The translations under genes and the position numbers were made by a program. Positions 47,465 to 59,514 of a stretch of DNA of 64,000 nt are shown in pieces; within the stretch, counting starts at the first letter, position 1; every line of letters begins with the position of its first letter. The stretch is from Serinus canaria. Lineage: Eukaryota > Chordata > Aves > Passeriformes > Fringillidae. The notes beneath the pieces were generated by a model. It made no database searches. It saw only the letters and a list, made by a program, of their open reading frames with translations, and had not been told where the DNA came from. The stretch covers positions 28,482,093 through 28,546,092 of the forward strand of contig NC_066319.1 of assembly GCF_022539315.1 (NCBI RefSeq), given 5' to 3'.

Positions 47465-50400
47465 ACTTCAAAAGAATTTTTTTAATTTAGAAATGCAGTT
47501 ATATACATAGAACAATTAAATTAAACTTTGTACAAATATTAAAATACTATTTTCACACCCACTGCAATGTACAGGATACCAGAAAATACATATAAAATAA
47601 AGCAAAATAAAACTGAGTGACATCCTGCACAGCATCAGTTATGGTTTTAAATCCCACATATATATGGAGTACCATTCTGCAAATAATTCCATAGTGGTGC
47701 AATTCAGATAAAAAGAAAACACATACAGGAAAGAAAAGATTAATGCAGAAAGGCAATCAAGCTCCCCTTGCACTTGGATCAGCAACTACCAGCAGTCTAC
47801 CCACCACATCATTGGTCTTTGCTTCACAGACAATTTCACTTTGTTTTCTTTTGGAAGGAAGCAACTTAGACAATCTGAACTAAAACACTTTCCAGCAGAA
47901 CTCAATTGCCTGTCTGACTTCACTCAAGGACAGGAGCAAAAGCATAGCTCACAGAAAGCATATGCAGAGCATCAGTACAACATGTTCTGGTGGGTACAGA
48001 GATCTGAACATCATCTGCAGAGGGTTGAGTTTGAAAGCAGTGCTGAACACAGGGCCCTGAAGTGTGGGAAGGGGCATGTTCTGTCCTGGTGTGCTAGGAC
48101 TGGAAAAAGCCTTACTTCTTATATAAAAATACACCTTAAAATGAAGCCTGCTCTAGGAAACCTCTTTGCACTTTCAAAGCTTGTAGCAGAGAAAAACTGT
48201 TTTCTAATTAAGCTCTTCTGCAAGCAAAGGTTTTCACATAGAGCAAATTCAATCTCCTGTTCCCTGTTCCCTGGTAAGGACTGAAGGGTGAGGATGGGGT
48301 GAGGCAAGATGTGCAAAGTGAATGGGATTTATTGCATTTATATACAAAAAAAAAAAAACAACCCAATGTGATATTTATTTAAATAGATATCTGGATAGAG
48401 TAACAAGGCAGATTTTTTGTTTAAACTGCTATCAGAACAGTAAAACCACATTTTTTGCAAGTACGTTCTAAAAAGATCAGCAAGGACAGCTCAAGTGTGT
48501 CCAGCCAGTTGTACATTAATTTTTTTTTTATACAGCAAGCCTGCTGGTGTATGCTAAATCATCTAACAAAGCACAAGCTTCCTTACAACCTGGTCATGAT
48601 TGCATTAGCTCATTAGTCTGTAGTAAACCTCTGTTTTCTGCTCTTCCTTACACAGCTCCTTGTGTTCCCTTTTCTGTACTGCAAACAACTTAACCATCCC
48701 AGATTATTTCCAATGGCTGAGCCAGTTGCTCTCTTACCCCAATCCTCAGTACTGACCCAAGTCATCCACCTCTTGGAGCACCTTAGGATGTTTCTCCTCA
48801 AAGCATGTGGAACAGATTTCTTCCTACACACCTGAGTTCTCCACACACTGAAAGGCCAAATTAAGACTCCAGATGCAGTAAACAATTCACCACACCAGAG
48901 CTGTAAGGCCAAGAAGAAACCTCAGCAGAGATGTCCAAGGGGTGAAAAGCACTCTGCTTGCTGAGTACATGTCCTGCTACCCAGCAACTTTCCTGCTGGT
49001 TAAGGATAAAAATGCATTAAGCTCTTCTCCCTCCCAAACTCATGTTTTAATTCAGCAACAACTCCAAAGGCTCACATGCTTCAGTGCATCTCTCTTGACT
49101 TAATTTTTACATCTGCAGTTAATGATGGGGAGGCACAAGCTATTTGAAACCAGAACACACAATTCCCTCTCTCACCAGTGCTGCTGACACCCTTCAAGGC
49201 TGTGACACAGTCCAAGCTGGCTCATCATTTGAGGTGAGCTGCATGATGCAGACCCTGATGAGAGACTGGCCCACTTCCCCATGGGTCACTGCCAACTTCA
49301 CATCGTGGTTCTCTCAGGCTGGTCCAGTTCTACAATGCTTGGGCTGTAAACACTGCAGTGAGTTGCATTTATTTTTTGAAAGAACTATGGAACTGGAAAG
49401 GAGCAAGGAAGTTTTTCTATTGCACATAATACCCTGAATTTCTGAAATGCCCTTCCCCCACCCCCCAACTATCAGACTCCAAAAATAATGGAAAGCTTTA
49501 AAATAAGTGCTATTTTTACTTTTCTCAATATAACTAAATAATTTTAATGTTCTTGAATATCACAGGATCCAGCACATATGACAAAGCATGAGATGATTAT
49601 GTTGGGAGTGTTAAATAAGAAAAAATGCCTCCTTTTGAAATCTTTTACCAGACACGGGTGGTGGAAGAAAAGGTATGGAGACTGTGGCCCCATCAGGGAA
49701 AACAAAAAAAGGGTAAAAAGCCATTTACAGTACTACATCTTGCAAGGCTGAGCCTCTGTGCTTCCTATCCACAACACTGAGATCCAGGCTGCATCCACTT
49801 ATGGCAAAATCCAGAGAGAACACACTCACCTCAGAGATAGCAAACACTTCTGAGGCAGAGCACAGCTCAGATCTGAGCAACCTTTGGCTTCAGGCCTTGC
49901 TCCTGTAAGTAAAGACAGGACTGTGCAAAGTAGCTGTAACTCTACCCAAACACTTCTCAGTCCTTCAGCCTCGGCAAAATTAAAATAAATATGAATGAAT
50001 AATAATCATTTGATAACCAGTAAAGTGAGGCCTTGCTCTCCCTCCCCCTTGAAAAAGTTGTCAGACATTTTCTGGGTTCCTCCCCTGTTGTTTCACCTCT
50101 TTTTATTAACTTTTTATTATTTATTAAGAAAATTAACTCTAAAGCTAAGGACATAGATGAGCAGTGTGATGCCTCCAAACTGTGTTCCATATTTTGGCTC
50201 ACACAGATGCTGGGGGCCTGTTCCCACAAGATTTGCTTCAGGGAATAGAGCTCTTCTGCAGGATCTAGAATAATCAGATGGATTACCAGCCAGCACAGAG
50301 ACTGGCCTGGAAGCTGCTGGCTCACTCTCAACAAGCCAACAGAAGCTGCCTGTTTATGCTTGATCACAACAGCTACACTTGCATATTTCCCTCCTCCACC

Positions 50401-53400
50401 TCTGCATTTCCCCAACTCGTTAGTAAAGCCATTTCCAACAACTTTTATAGAATCCAGTGATATGAGCTTTAACAAGACCAAGTGCCAGGTGCTGCACTTT
50501 GGCCACAACAACCCCCTGCAGTGCTACAGGCTGGGAGAAGAGCTGCTGGACAGTTGCCAGGCAGAAAAGGACCTGGGTTCCCTGACTGATGTCAAACTGA
50601 ACATGAGGCAGTTTGCCCAGGTGGCCAAAAAGGCCAATGGCATCCTGGCCTGGATCAGGAGCAGCATGGCCAGCAGGACCAGGACAGGGACTGTCCCCCT
50701 GTACTCAGCAAGGTTAGGGCCCACCTTGAGTGCTGTGTCCTGTTCTGGGCCCCCCAGTTTAGGAAGGACACCGAGATTCTCAAATGCATCCAGACAAGAG
50801 CAACAAGGCTGGTGAAGGGTCTGGAGCACAAATCCTACAAGGAGGCTGAGGGAGCTGGGGTTGTTCAGCCTGGAAAAGAGGAGGCTCTGGGAGACCTTAT
50901 TACTCTCCCCAACTTCCTGAAAGGAGGGTGTAGTCAGGTGGGGGTCAGTACCTGCTCCCAGGTAGTCTTAAGCTGCACCAGGGGAAGTTTAGGCTGGACA
51001 TTAGAAAGAAATTCTTCACAGAAAGAGTGACTGAGCATTGGAATGGGCTGCCCAGGAAGGTGGTGGAGTCACCATCCCTGGAGGTGCCATGGTCTAGTTG
51101 ACAAAGTGGTGTTTGGTCATAGGTTGGACTTGATGGTCTTAAAGGTCTTTTCCAACCTACTTAATTCTGTGTGATTCTGTGAAATTAAAGTACTCCCTCT
51201 TTGTAGAGCTTGCTTCCTTTTCTTCCCCACTCAAACTGAATTTTCTCTTCCAAGCTGGCAGTTGCTTGTTTTACAACAGCAGAGAGGAGGCCAGGCCACA
51301 GAGGATGTGTTTTCTGCTGGTGGTGCAGGTGCTCATCCAGCACAAGGTTAGGCCTTGGGATCAGCTTCCAGCTTCTCCCACCAACCCAGAACTAGCACTA
51401 CCCCTTTCAGGAAGGCAACACATTCCTAACTTCTATACCTTGAATTGCAGAGGGTCAGTTTAAGCAGACAGGACCTTAAATGAATAAAAAGCAACTCCTG
51501 CTCTGAGCTGTTTAGGCAGCAGGAAAGTCACACAGACTTTCCTCCCCACTCCACTTGCTGAAATCCTCCAATAAACCAATGAAGGAGAATTTACTCAAGC
51601 TCAGGCCATTTCCTACAGTCAAAAAGCTAAATACAATCGTCCCCATGCTTATTTTTAAAATTCCAATGGCAGATGTGTAAACAACATTTATCCTCTACAG
51701 CTCTTGAAGCTGAGATACCACAGCCCACTGTAAAATGACACAAGATTTTCACCATCCAAACTTAAAAAAAATACCTAAACCACCCAAATGGGATTTATCA
51801 AATTCCTGTGTTAATTCAAGGTAACATGAGCAACAGGGAAGGATGTTTAAAACACTTTAATTTTAAATTAACATCCCTCTATAACAAGGATAGGGGGGAA
51901 AAAGGATTCTTCCATCCGCAGACACACACTGATCCATGTGTCCTGGGATTTAACAGCTATTCAGAAAAAGGAATAGCAAATACACAGCTGGACACTATGG
52001 CCAATCCCCATTTCAAAGAACTGGAGCTAAGCCACAGTGATTTTATACATAAAGATGTTGTATCATTGTTGTCAAGTGCTGTAATGGATTTTACTGTAGC
52101 AATGAGGATGAGGATGGTGAGGATTGCAAACCAAAAGCAAAGCAGCAAAGACAGCATCCCTGTTTACCTGCACATTACCACATCATGTGTAAGGCCATGA
52201 CATTTTGCTCCTTCAACTCAAAAATGTAGCAGCTTCTCATAGGGCAAACACTTCCCTGGTTACTTCAAGACAGTTACGACAAGGTACATGCATCTAAGAA
52301 GCCAACTCTTCTTGCTGAAACCAAGCCCATGGAACAGTGTCCAGACCTCACGGAGGAACCTTACAATCACCACAGCACTTGGATTTGGACTGTCTACCCC
52401 AGACAAATGTGGCTTCCTGCAGTTATGGAGTCCCAACACACACAATCTGACCTGCTGTAGATAACTGTGGCAGGCAGAGGTACACCTATTTCTGAATTTT
52501 CTCTTCCTGACTACCAGAACTTGAAACAATCCTCAAAACTTCAGCACTGAGCTGTGGTGTCCTCTAGCACTGCTGTCATTGTACTCAACTTTCCCTCACA
52601 GCAACAGGCTGGCACTGTGTTTAGGAGAAGCTTTACAAAAGCTGCTTACCCCCAGCCACAAGGGAGGAGCCCTTCTCTAGGGGCCCACTGGAGCCCTCCA
52701 GGTTAGAATAGCAGACCCTTTGCTGTATGAAGCAAGGAAGACACACCAGCCTATGAGATGGCAGCTACCCAGGATTCAAGTACCTACTATGGCTGGAAAA
52801 GGAATTTGGGATTGCACCAATGGCACTAGGAATTCACTACCTACAGGCATTTTTTTTGTCTTGGTATTTTCAAACACCTGAACTTCTTCCAGTGGGCTGC
52901 ACTGGTAGAGGAAGAAGGAGGAAACAAAAGTCATTTTCAGGAACGGACTCCTGCAGACATGGGACAGAGGGCATTCCTACATGCTGGACTTCTCAGCCTT
53001 CAGTGTTTAAGCAATTTCAGTGAACTGCTCCTGCAGGCCTAAGCTGTCACACAGCCCATCTTAGGCGCTTCTAGACATCACAAGTTGCCTCTTAACTCCA
53101 GCCCTCCCAAGCCCAATGTCAGTCCCAGTGAGTCATTTTGTTCTACCCTATCACAAAGAGGATGCTGGAAGAAGAGCCTATATAACATATATATGTATAT
53201 TTAAACTGTGTCTGCACCCAGCGAGCAAGCGGGTTTAGCCCCTGCTCTCTGGGCAGCAGAAGGGCTAGAAAGGCTGATAAGCTGCAACAAGCCGGTGTGA
53301 GGAGGAGAAAGGCACAAGAAAAGAGCAGCTCTTCAGAGACTGCTGTCAAACATCTGGCTGGGGAAGAGGAGAGCTCAAATCCACTCTGTTCCTTGAGCCC

Positions 53401-53635
53401 CTGATGCTGATGGAATGGGGAAGCCAGTGCTGCACCAACTCCACTGGTGCATCCAGGAGGCAACCTGGCGACATCCTTTGGATCTTCAGCTGAGGGCATC
53501 TCTTCTTGGAGGTATCCAGGGTACAGCTTGCGAGGATGGGGAAGACTGCACAGAGTGCTTCTGTCCCAAAGGCAGGGAGAGAAGAGGAGGAAGAAATCCA
53601 AGATGGAGCAAACTAGACAAACAGCAGACCTCACC
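47465..53635 (-). other. SUSD6: SUSD6 long 3' UTR (extent inferred)
   Basis: No other gene is seen between the SUSD6 stop and about 47.5 kb, and human SUSD6 has a multi-kilobase 3' UTR. A minus-strand ATTAAA at 47486-47481, set in AT-rich sequence with TTTGTACAAA nearby, is a plausible distal poly(A) signal. Proximal AATAAA-like sites also occur near 48.3 and 50.1 kb. A CR1 copy lies inside in antisense orientation. Confidence 0.4.
50452..51181 (+). mobile_element. CR1 LINE, 5'-truncated 3' end
   Basis: The + strand reads the end of CR1 reverse transcriptase in a broken frame, with KCQVLHFG, AEKDLGSL and QVAKKANGILA recognisable near 50480-50650. The CR1 3' UTR follows, with GGAATGGGCTGCCCAGG, CACCATCCCTGGAGG and TTGGACTTGATG. 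It ends with two ATTCTGTG-type octamers at 51165-51180. This is a decayed, non-autonomous copy. Confidence 0.92.
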
Positions 53636-53661
53636 TCATGCTTCCTTCAATAAGGGAATAT
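53636..53661 (-). CDS. SUSD6: SUSD6 terminal coding segment (26 nt)
   Basis: Acceptor CCCTGTCATTCAG. Only 26 coding bases: the rest of an Asp codon, IPLLKEA and TGA at 53638-53636. This restores the exact C-terminus of the mammalian protein, so the small size is real. The exon continues as 3' UTR. Confidence 0.9.
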
Positions 53662-56600
53662 CTGAATGACAGGGAGAGAAAAAAAAAAAAAAAGTAGTCA
53701 AAGTTCTGTAGTTCAACACACACCAGAAAAAGTACTGCTGAAAGCAAGACAGGCTCCCACTTTCATAACATGACAATGCAGGGTCTTCCTCTCATCACAT
53801 CACAAAACAGCACAAAGGAACTCTGGAGGACTCTGCTCCAACCTGCCCCTGAGAGTGGGACCATCACCAGCTCCAGCCTCGAAAAACTCCAGGGACAGAT
53901 TCCATCACCACTCTGGGTGTATATTTGGTCCTGCATTATCCTCCTAGCACAAAGTACTTCTTAATACCACAGCAAGGGGAAGTTCTGCCCTGAGCTATCT
54001 ACAAGCCAGTTACATTTCATGCCTAAGACACAGCAGTCCCTGCAGAAGCAACTTTAAGCTACATCTTCACATCAGCTCTGGCATTGCAAAGCCACTCCTT
54101 CAGGACAGGACAGAAGTGAGGAATAAAAGATGTTTTGACCGTTCAAAAGACTCGCCCCTCTGCCCTCTACAGTAAGTTCAAGCACATCCCTCTAATGTCT
54201 TGCAGGCTAAGGCTGCAGCACTGAATGCTTTGTGGCAGAAAGCTACTTACTAAAATAGTCTAAAAATTAAGCGGCCCAAACATCACAAAGGGTTTCTATT
54301 CCAAGCACGTCCTCCCACGCCCACCAAATTAGTTTCCACAAAATACAGTTATTTTATGGCTTTTGCACTATGATGCTAGAGGCTGGATTTCTCTGAAAAT
54401 CCTTTTTTAAGAGTAAGCAGACTTGATCAGACTGCCCTAGGCTCCCAGTTCTGAGAAGAGTGAATTCTTCGGAAGGTATTAAATACTGCTTACATGTTTA
54501 AGAGGTGAAACATGCTATAGAGACTGCATCTTTTCAAAAGCTGCTCTAGTGGCAGACACACATAGGGGCATCCCTTGCTATTTTTTCACCCTAGATAATC
54601 AACTCAGAACCTACTCTTATAAGGGTCTCATGTAGTGCTCCTTGCACAAGTCACTTACCATCTGTGTATTCCTCAGAGGAAGTGAGTGATAAAAGGCTCT
54701 GTATGTCACTGCTTTCTGAATCTTGGACCTCTTTGTGTACAGGTCTACTGCTAGCCATGCCAGCTACCCAGGAAGAGGTAGCAGCCTGATGCACAAGAAC
54801 AGTTTCAGAGCGCTGAGAACCACTGGCTTCACACAGTCCAGAATGTCCAGGGGCTTCATCTTCTCTTTCAAAGGTATTGTGAGCCCCTTGGTCCGGCTGC
54901 TGCATCTCTCTGGGTCCATTCTGTCCAGCTCCCTCTGAGAGCACGATCTGCACTCGGGAGTCTGAGGGTGGAATGCAATTCCCTGTGCTGCCATATACTG
55001 CTTCTTCATAGGATGGCAAGGCCACTTGGACACCATCCACCATAATAGAGACCTGATCTCCAGACACACCTTGGTCCCGCCTCAAAAAATAAAGGAACAA
55101 GGGGGGAGGGGGGAGAAAGAAAATAAATCAAGTTGAGTATTTATTTTACTATACATATCTTACCAAGAACCCCAGTAACCTCCCTTGGCAGAACTCTAAC
55201 TCTCACCATTTAGGGGAGGACAGAAACTTGAATGGTGATTTTAAAAGGTCAAGCAAGCACAGTCTTGGAGCCCTACTGTGAATTGCCACTAAACATGAGC
55301 AGGGGCTGTAATTCACAGCACCCGATGGACTTAGCAGCAAGAGCTGAAAAGGTTACAGTGCTTCCCCCCACCCTCCCCGCTTACCTCCATAGCTAAATTT
55401 GACAAAGGTCATGACTCAGCTCTGTGCTTTTAGCAAAGAGCACCATTGAGGCCAGCCTGGTGCACTGCTGCATTCTACAACACCCAGCACTGTCTGTTCC
55501 ACTGCCTCTGCTGCTGGCCAGATAACCTCTGGCAGGATGGGGAAGACAGCTCAGGCACAGCATAAATCACCTGGCCTCGTAAGACCTGAGAGAAAATTTT
55601 TCCTTTCTAGGAGTATGGGCCTTTTCAGAAGAGGGCAGACTGTAGGGCCCCACCTCTCAACCGCTCCACTGCTGGAGTGTCTGCCTTAGCTGGCAGCAGT
55701 GTTATGGTTGGGCCCTCCTCTCATCCACAAACCCAGGCCAGGAGGGTTCTCCTCCTGCAGCAGAGAAGGATGGCAGACTTGCACATGTATCTGAAGAGCA
55801 GCACTGTTTAATTTCAGGTCCACAGGACCTCAAGCAGTCAGGGAAAGATGCACATATATATACCCAAACACAGACTTTGGCAGCTATCCAAGGCTAGAAG
55901 AGGTAGGAAACTGATCTACAGCCAGGCAAATAAGTATCATAACTTTTTCCATTCAAAGCCAAGGCAACAGCATAAGGAAGGAAGTCACTCAATGGGTGGC
56001 ACATAAGACTGGGGACTGCAGGTGGGCATCACAGCCCACCATTTCAGAGAAGTGCTGGATCAGCAGGATGGGGCAGAGATGTCTCTGAGGTGATGAAAAG
56101 GGGAACAGAGAAGCGAGGAGCCAGGTTGCTCCAAAACTAAGGTCTAGCCCACCTACCTGAAGGGGCTTCTACTGCAAAGAAAGAGGGGGGCCTCTGAGCC
56201 CCTCCAGACCCAGCTACACTTACCTGCTGTGATGGAATGACTTCAGCTTTGGCTGCAGCAAAACAAACAGCACAACTAACAGCAGAATCAGGGCGACGGA
56301 GCTTGCTGTGGAGGCTACTATGGACAGCGTGGGCACTCCAATTGTGGGAGGAGAGTCCTTTTCTACAAAACCAAGGGGAACACAAGGTAAAATGTGTAAC
56401 TGCCATAGAGAAGGAAAAACATTCACACTGCTCCTCAGGACTTACTCCTGGGTGTGTGTAAGGAACCCGTTTCCCCTACAAGACACAGAACCTATCTCAG
56501 TTTGCAGCTTATGATGACACCTCTCCATCAGCTGTAAAGGGAAACCAACACAACACAGGCACATACAAGGGTCCTTTGGAAAAGCACAGAGCAAACAGAA

Positions 56601-58908
56601 AAGCAATGGAAGCAGGCCATGGGAACTGACAGATGGTGTAAGGGTCATGTTATATATAGATCTGCCTGAGCAAAAGCTAGAAAATGTCATGATGTCACCA
56701 GCAAGGCCAGTAATTGTCTAGCACAATAAGCAGCATATTTTAGGCCAAACAACAGAAAAAGTTACAGAAAACATTTTTTCTCAACTAATGTAACAGTCAT
56801 GCAAAGAGGGGTGGAAGTCAATTGGCTGGGTATTATTATGCATTTATTACAATTAAGACACAGAAAAAATTAAGTTTCTCTCATACACAAACATATGCCA
56901 GAGGATGGAGAAGGAAGGCAGATGTTTTTTCAGGGTGCTGAGTTTTCAGTGTTAGATACATGTGCCCTGTTCACATTACTCTTTCCTGCCCTTCTGCAGC
57001 TGTGCTGTGTGACTGCATGGAAACCAATTTGGCTTTTAAAGGACCTGGGCAGGAATAAACTGGGAGCAAAGAGAGAATGGCTTGGAGGTGGTATTGCTGA
57101 GCACTGCATACCATGCCTAGAAGGCTACACTAGTCCTTTCACCTCTCTAGAGGAAATGTCTCTGTGTTGTTTCTGTCCCTAATTTGTGTCTTTGGTAGAG
57201 ATCCAAAAAGCCTCACCTACCCACCAGCAAACACTACTGTGAATTGCACATTTGGTTTACGCAATTCCCCAGTTCCTCTTTCTATATCCAACACATTCTT
57301 CAGAAGCACAGGGATCAAACTGCAGAGTGAATTCAGGACACATGCAATGAGGGATGAGAGGCAGAGCAACAGGTAAACAAAAAAAAAAAAAGAGTTGGAG
57401 AATCATTTTTTTAAGCCTACAGCCTGAAATCTATCACAAGACAGGCATTTAAGATGGAAACCTAGTTTGTAATTTTCTGCATCATCTCTTGGGGTCAAAC
57501 CTACTTGGTTTAGTTGTTTTGAACTTGTTTCTTCGAAATCTTTTAGAAGTAGCTTGACCCCTCCCCAGGGAAAAAAAAAAAAAAAAAAAAAAACAGTGTC
57601 TAGCACATTTTTCCCTCTGGCAAACAGGGTTGAGTAAGGATTTTAACTTCCAGCATTTCTCAGGGCACTAACAGGAACAAGGGAAGGCAAACAGAGATGC
57701 CCCATTTTCAGCATCAGCACATGATGCTGTCAAACTGCTCACTATCCAGGGTGCACTGCAGAACATTTATCATCTCATATGCCAAAAAAATGTCACTACC
57801 TCATACAATAAACTGCCAAAAGGCTATGGGGCTGATAGGCTCAGAGCTGCACAAAACACAACTGCTAGGGACTTACTTTATCCTATATGGAGCAGGTAGG
57901 ATCTTACCCTTACCAATAATTTTAAGACCTACTGCCTTTGTAGAGTCTCCCACCCCCTTCCCCTTCTTTGAGCCTTTTGAAGGAGAACCACTAGTCAAGT
58001 CAGCTATCTCTGACCCTGAGCAGTTGATTCAAAGCTTGTGTGGTGAAAGCAATGGCTTTTTCATTGGGTCAGACTTTTGAGGCACCATATTTTTGATAAT
58101 GCCACTGACCCTTCAAGATGCTAAAGAAATCTGAGGGATTTCTGCTCATCACAACACAATCCTTCAGCTAGACCAAGTGCCACCGTTCAGGAATGCCACT
58201 CATGGAACACCATGTGCAATAGCACAGCTTTGCTCTCCAGCCTGGGTGCAGCAAGCGGAAGAAGGATCGCTGCAGAAGGGAAGCTTAAGCTGAATTTAAA
58301 AGTCTCCTTCAGGATCAGGATTTGCTGCCAGGTAAACTCCCAGATCCTTCCTTATATATCATAGGAAGGGGCTATTGGAGTGGCATAAAAAGACAGCGTC
58401 TTTGGGACAGGACAGGATGTTCCAGAGATGAGATGTATGCATTGAGCTCCATAAAGAGTTTGATGATGGTAATTTTTTATTTCCTGTTTCTTCCCAATTA
58501 AGCTGACACATTTTGCTTTATGTATTATGAGACTTAATTCCAAAGTATACATCCTGCTGGCTCAGCAGGACTGAGTAGTAAGGTTCTATCAAGTAGCCCA
58601 CCTAGAAGAGGGGAGAGAGTTCTCCTTTTATCCAATATACCCACTGTTAAAAGCAGAAGAGTCATAGGCAAATTAAGAGCTGTATTATCAACATTTTCCT
58701 GCAAATCTTTTTACTTTGCTGCTTTGGTGGAGGAATTCCTGTTCAGCTGGGGAGACACAAAACAAGAGCTGTCCACTTCTATTTGGACAGAAGCAGAAAT
58801 CATTTGTCAGCAATGTCCTTTCCCACCAGTACAGTGAAAAGTAGAACCAATCTTTTCAGCACAGGAAACTGACGGTTACTTAACCAGTTTGCAGGGAAGA
58901 CTGACTAA

Positions 58909-58940
<32 letters not shown>

Positions 58941-59514
58941 GCATAGACTCACTGAAGGAGATGCACCATCAAACCCATCAAAGAAAAAACAGACAGCATG
59001 GAAAATGCTACTGTTAGGGCTTCCAGCATTCCTGGGATGAGAGGCTCAAGATAAGAGGCTCCACGTAAGTAACAAGTTGCCTACTTTATACTCCTGTCCA
59101 TGGCTTTTCTCCTTGTGTTAGGGACTCTAAATCTGCATCTGACAGGCTGCTACTGAAGAGACATTTTAAAGAAAGAGTCGTGATTGTGAGCTGCATTTAT
59201 GAAATTGCTGGAGCAATGAGAGACAGCCATATGGACTTCCTCAGCATTACACTAAGTGCTTAAGGATAATCTGAAAAGTCAATGCAAGAGCAATTCTAGA
59301 GTCAGGGAGCACTCACCTGGGCTAAGTCTGCAGCTGACTTCCATGGCTGGGTTCCACTCTCCATTCTTGCATGTCAAGTATTTATAATCTCCTTTCAGCA
59401 TGTAGCCTTCAACACACAGATACTCTATAACACTGCCTGAAGTCAGAGGGTTGTTGCAGGGGCTAGGGTGGCATTTATAGCCTCCATTCTCAGGTTGTGG
59501 TGGCTGGGGACAAT
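53636..59514 (-). CDS. SUSD6: Sushi domain-containing protein 6, partial (5' exon(s) off window)
   Basis: Single-pass type I membrane protein. In mammals it is a p53-inducible protein and is reported to act with TMEM127 and the ubiquitin ligase WWP2 in lowering surface MHC-I (established knowledge; not shown here). Exons 59514-59317, 56362-56224, 55080-54659 and 53661-53636 splice in frame into 785 nt, 260 full codons plus stop. Order: a sushi/CCP domain with six cysteines, a Ser/Thr-Pro-poor stalk, a Leu/Val-rich membrane helix followed by basic KLKSFHHSRR, then a cytoplasmic tail with LPSYEEAVYG (a PY-like WW-domain ligand) and the terminal DIPLLKEA. It is close to the human 303-residue protein. 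The signal-peptide exon, about 40 residues, was not found up to 64000. Confidence 0.93.
54659..55080 (-). CDS. SUSD6: SUSD6 cytoplasmic-tail exon
   Basis: Acceptor TATTTTTTGAG behind a C-rich tract (the G-run pair at 55101-55114 on the + strand); donor GATG|GTAAGT. Encodes RRDQGVSGDQVSIMVDG, the LPSYEEAVYG motif and the acidic Ser-rich SDIQSLLSLTSSEEYTD. Confidence 0.93.
56224..56362 (-). CDS. SUSD6: SUSD6 transmembrane exon
   Basis: Acceptor GGTTTTGTAG, donor AGCAG|GTAAGT. Encodes a short stalk, GVPTLSIVASTASS, a membrane helix rich in Leu and Val, and the cytosolic basic stop-transfer segment KLKSFHHSR. Confidence 0.94.
57571..57593 (+). repeat. A23 homopolymer
   Basis: Twenty-three A residues in the intron between the SUSD6 sushi and transmembrane exons. 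No retroposed gene is recognised upstream of it. Confidence 0.9.
58909..58936 (+). repeat. (AC)14 microsatellite in SUSD6 intron
   Basis: Fourteen uninterrupted AC units, then GCACGCAT; likely polymorphic. Confidence 0.95.
59317..59514 (-). CDS. SUSD6: SUSD6 sushi-domain exon
   Basis: Acceptor TTTTTTACCAG, donor CCAG|GTGAGT; phase 1 at both ends, as is typical of a sushi module. Cysteines fall in CPQPP, YKCHPSPC, YLC, LTC and SC, giving six instead of the canonical four, as in mammals. Confidence 0.94.

Noticed and set aside
49957..50511. 184-codon - strand ORF
   Set aside because: Lies in the inferred SUSD6 3' UTR and runs partly into the CR1 copy; no recognisable product.
50360..50815. 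151-codon + strand ORF as a host gene
   Set aside because: Its middle reads the C-terminal end of CR1 reverse transcriptase and then loses frame, so it is a LINE remnant.
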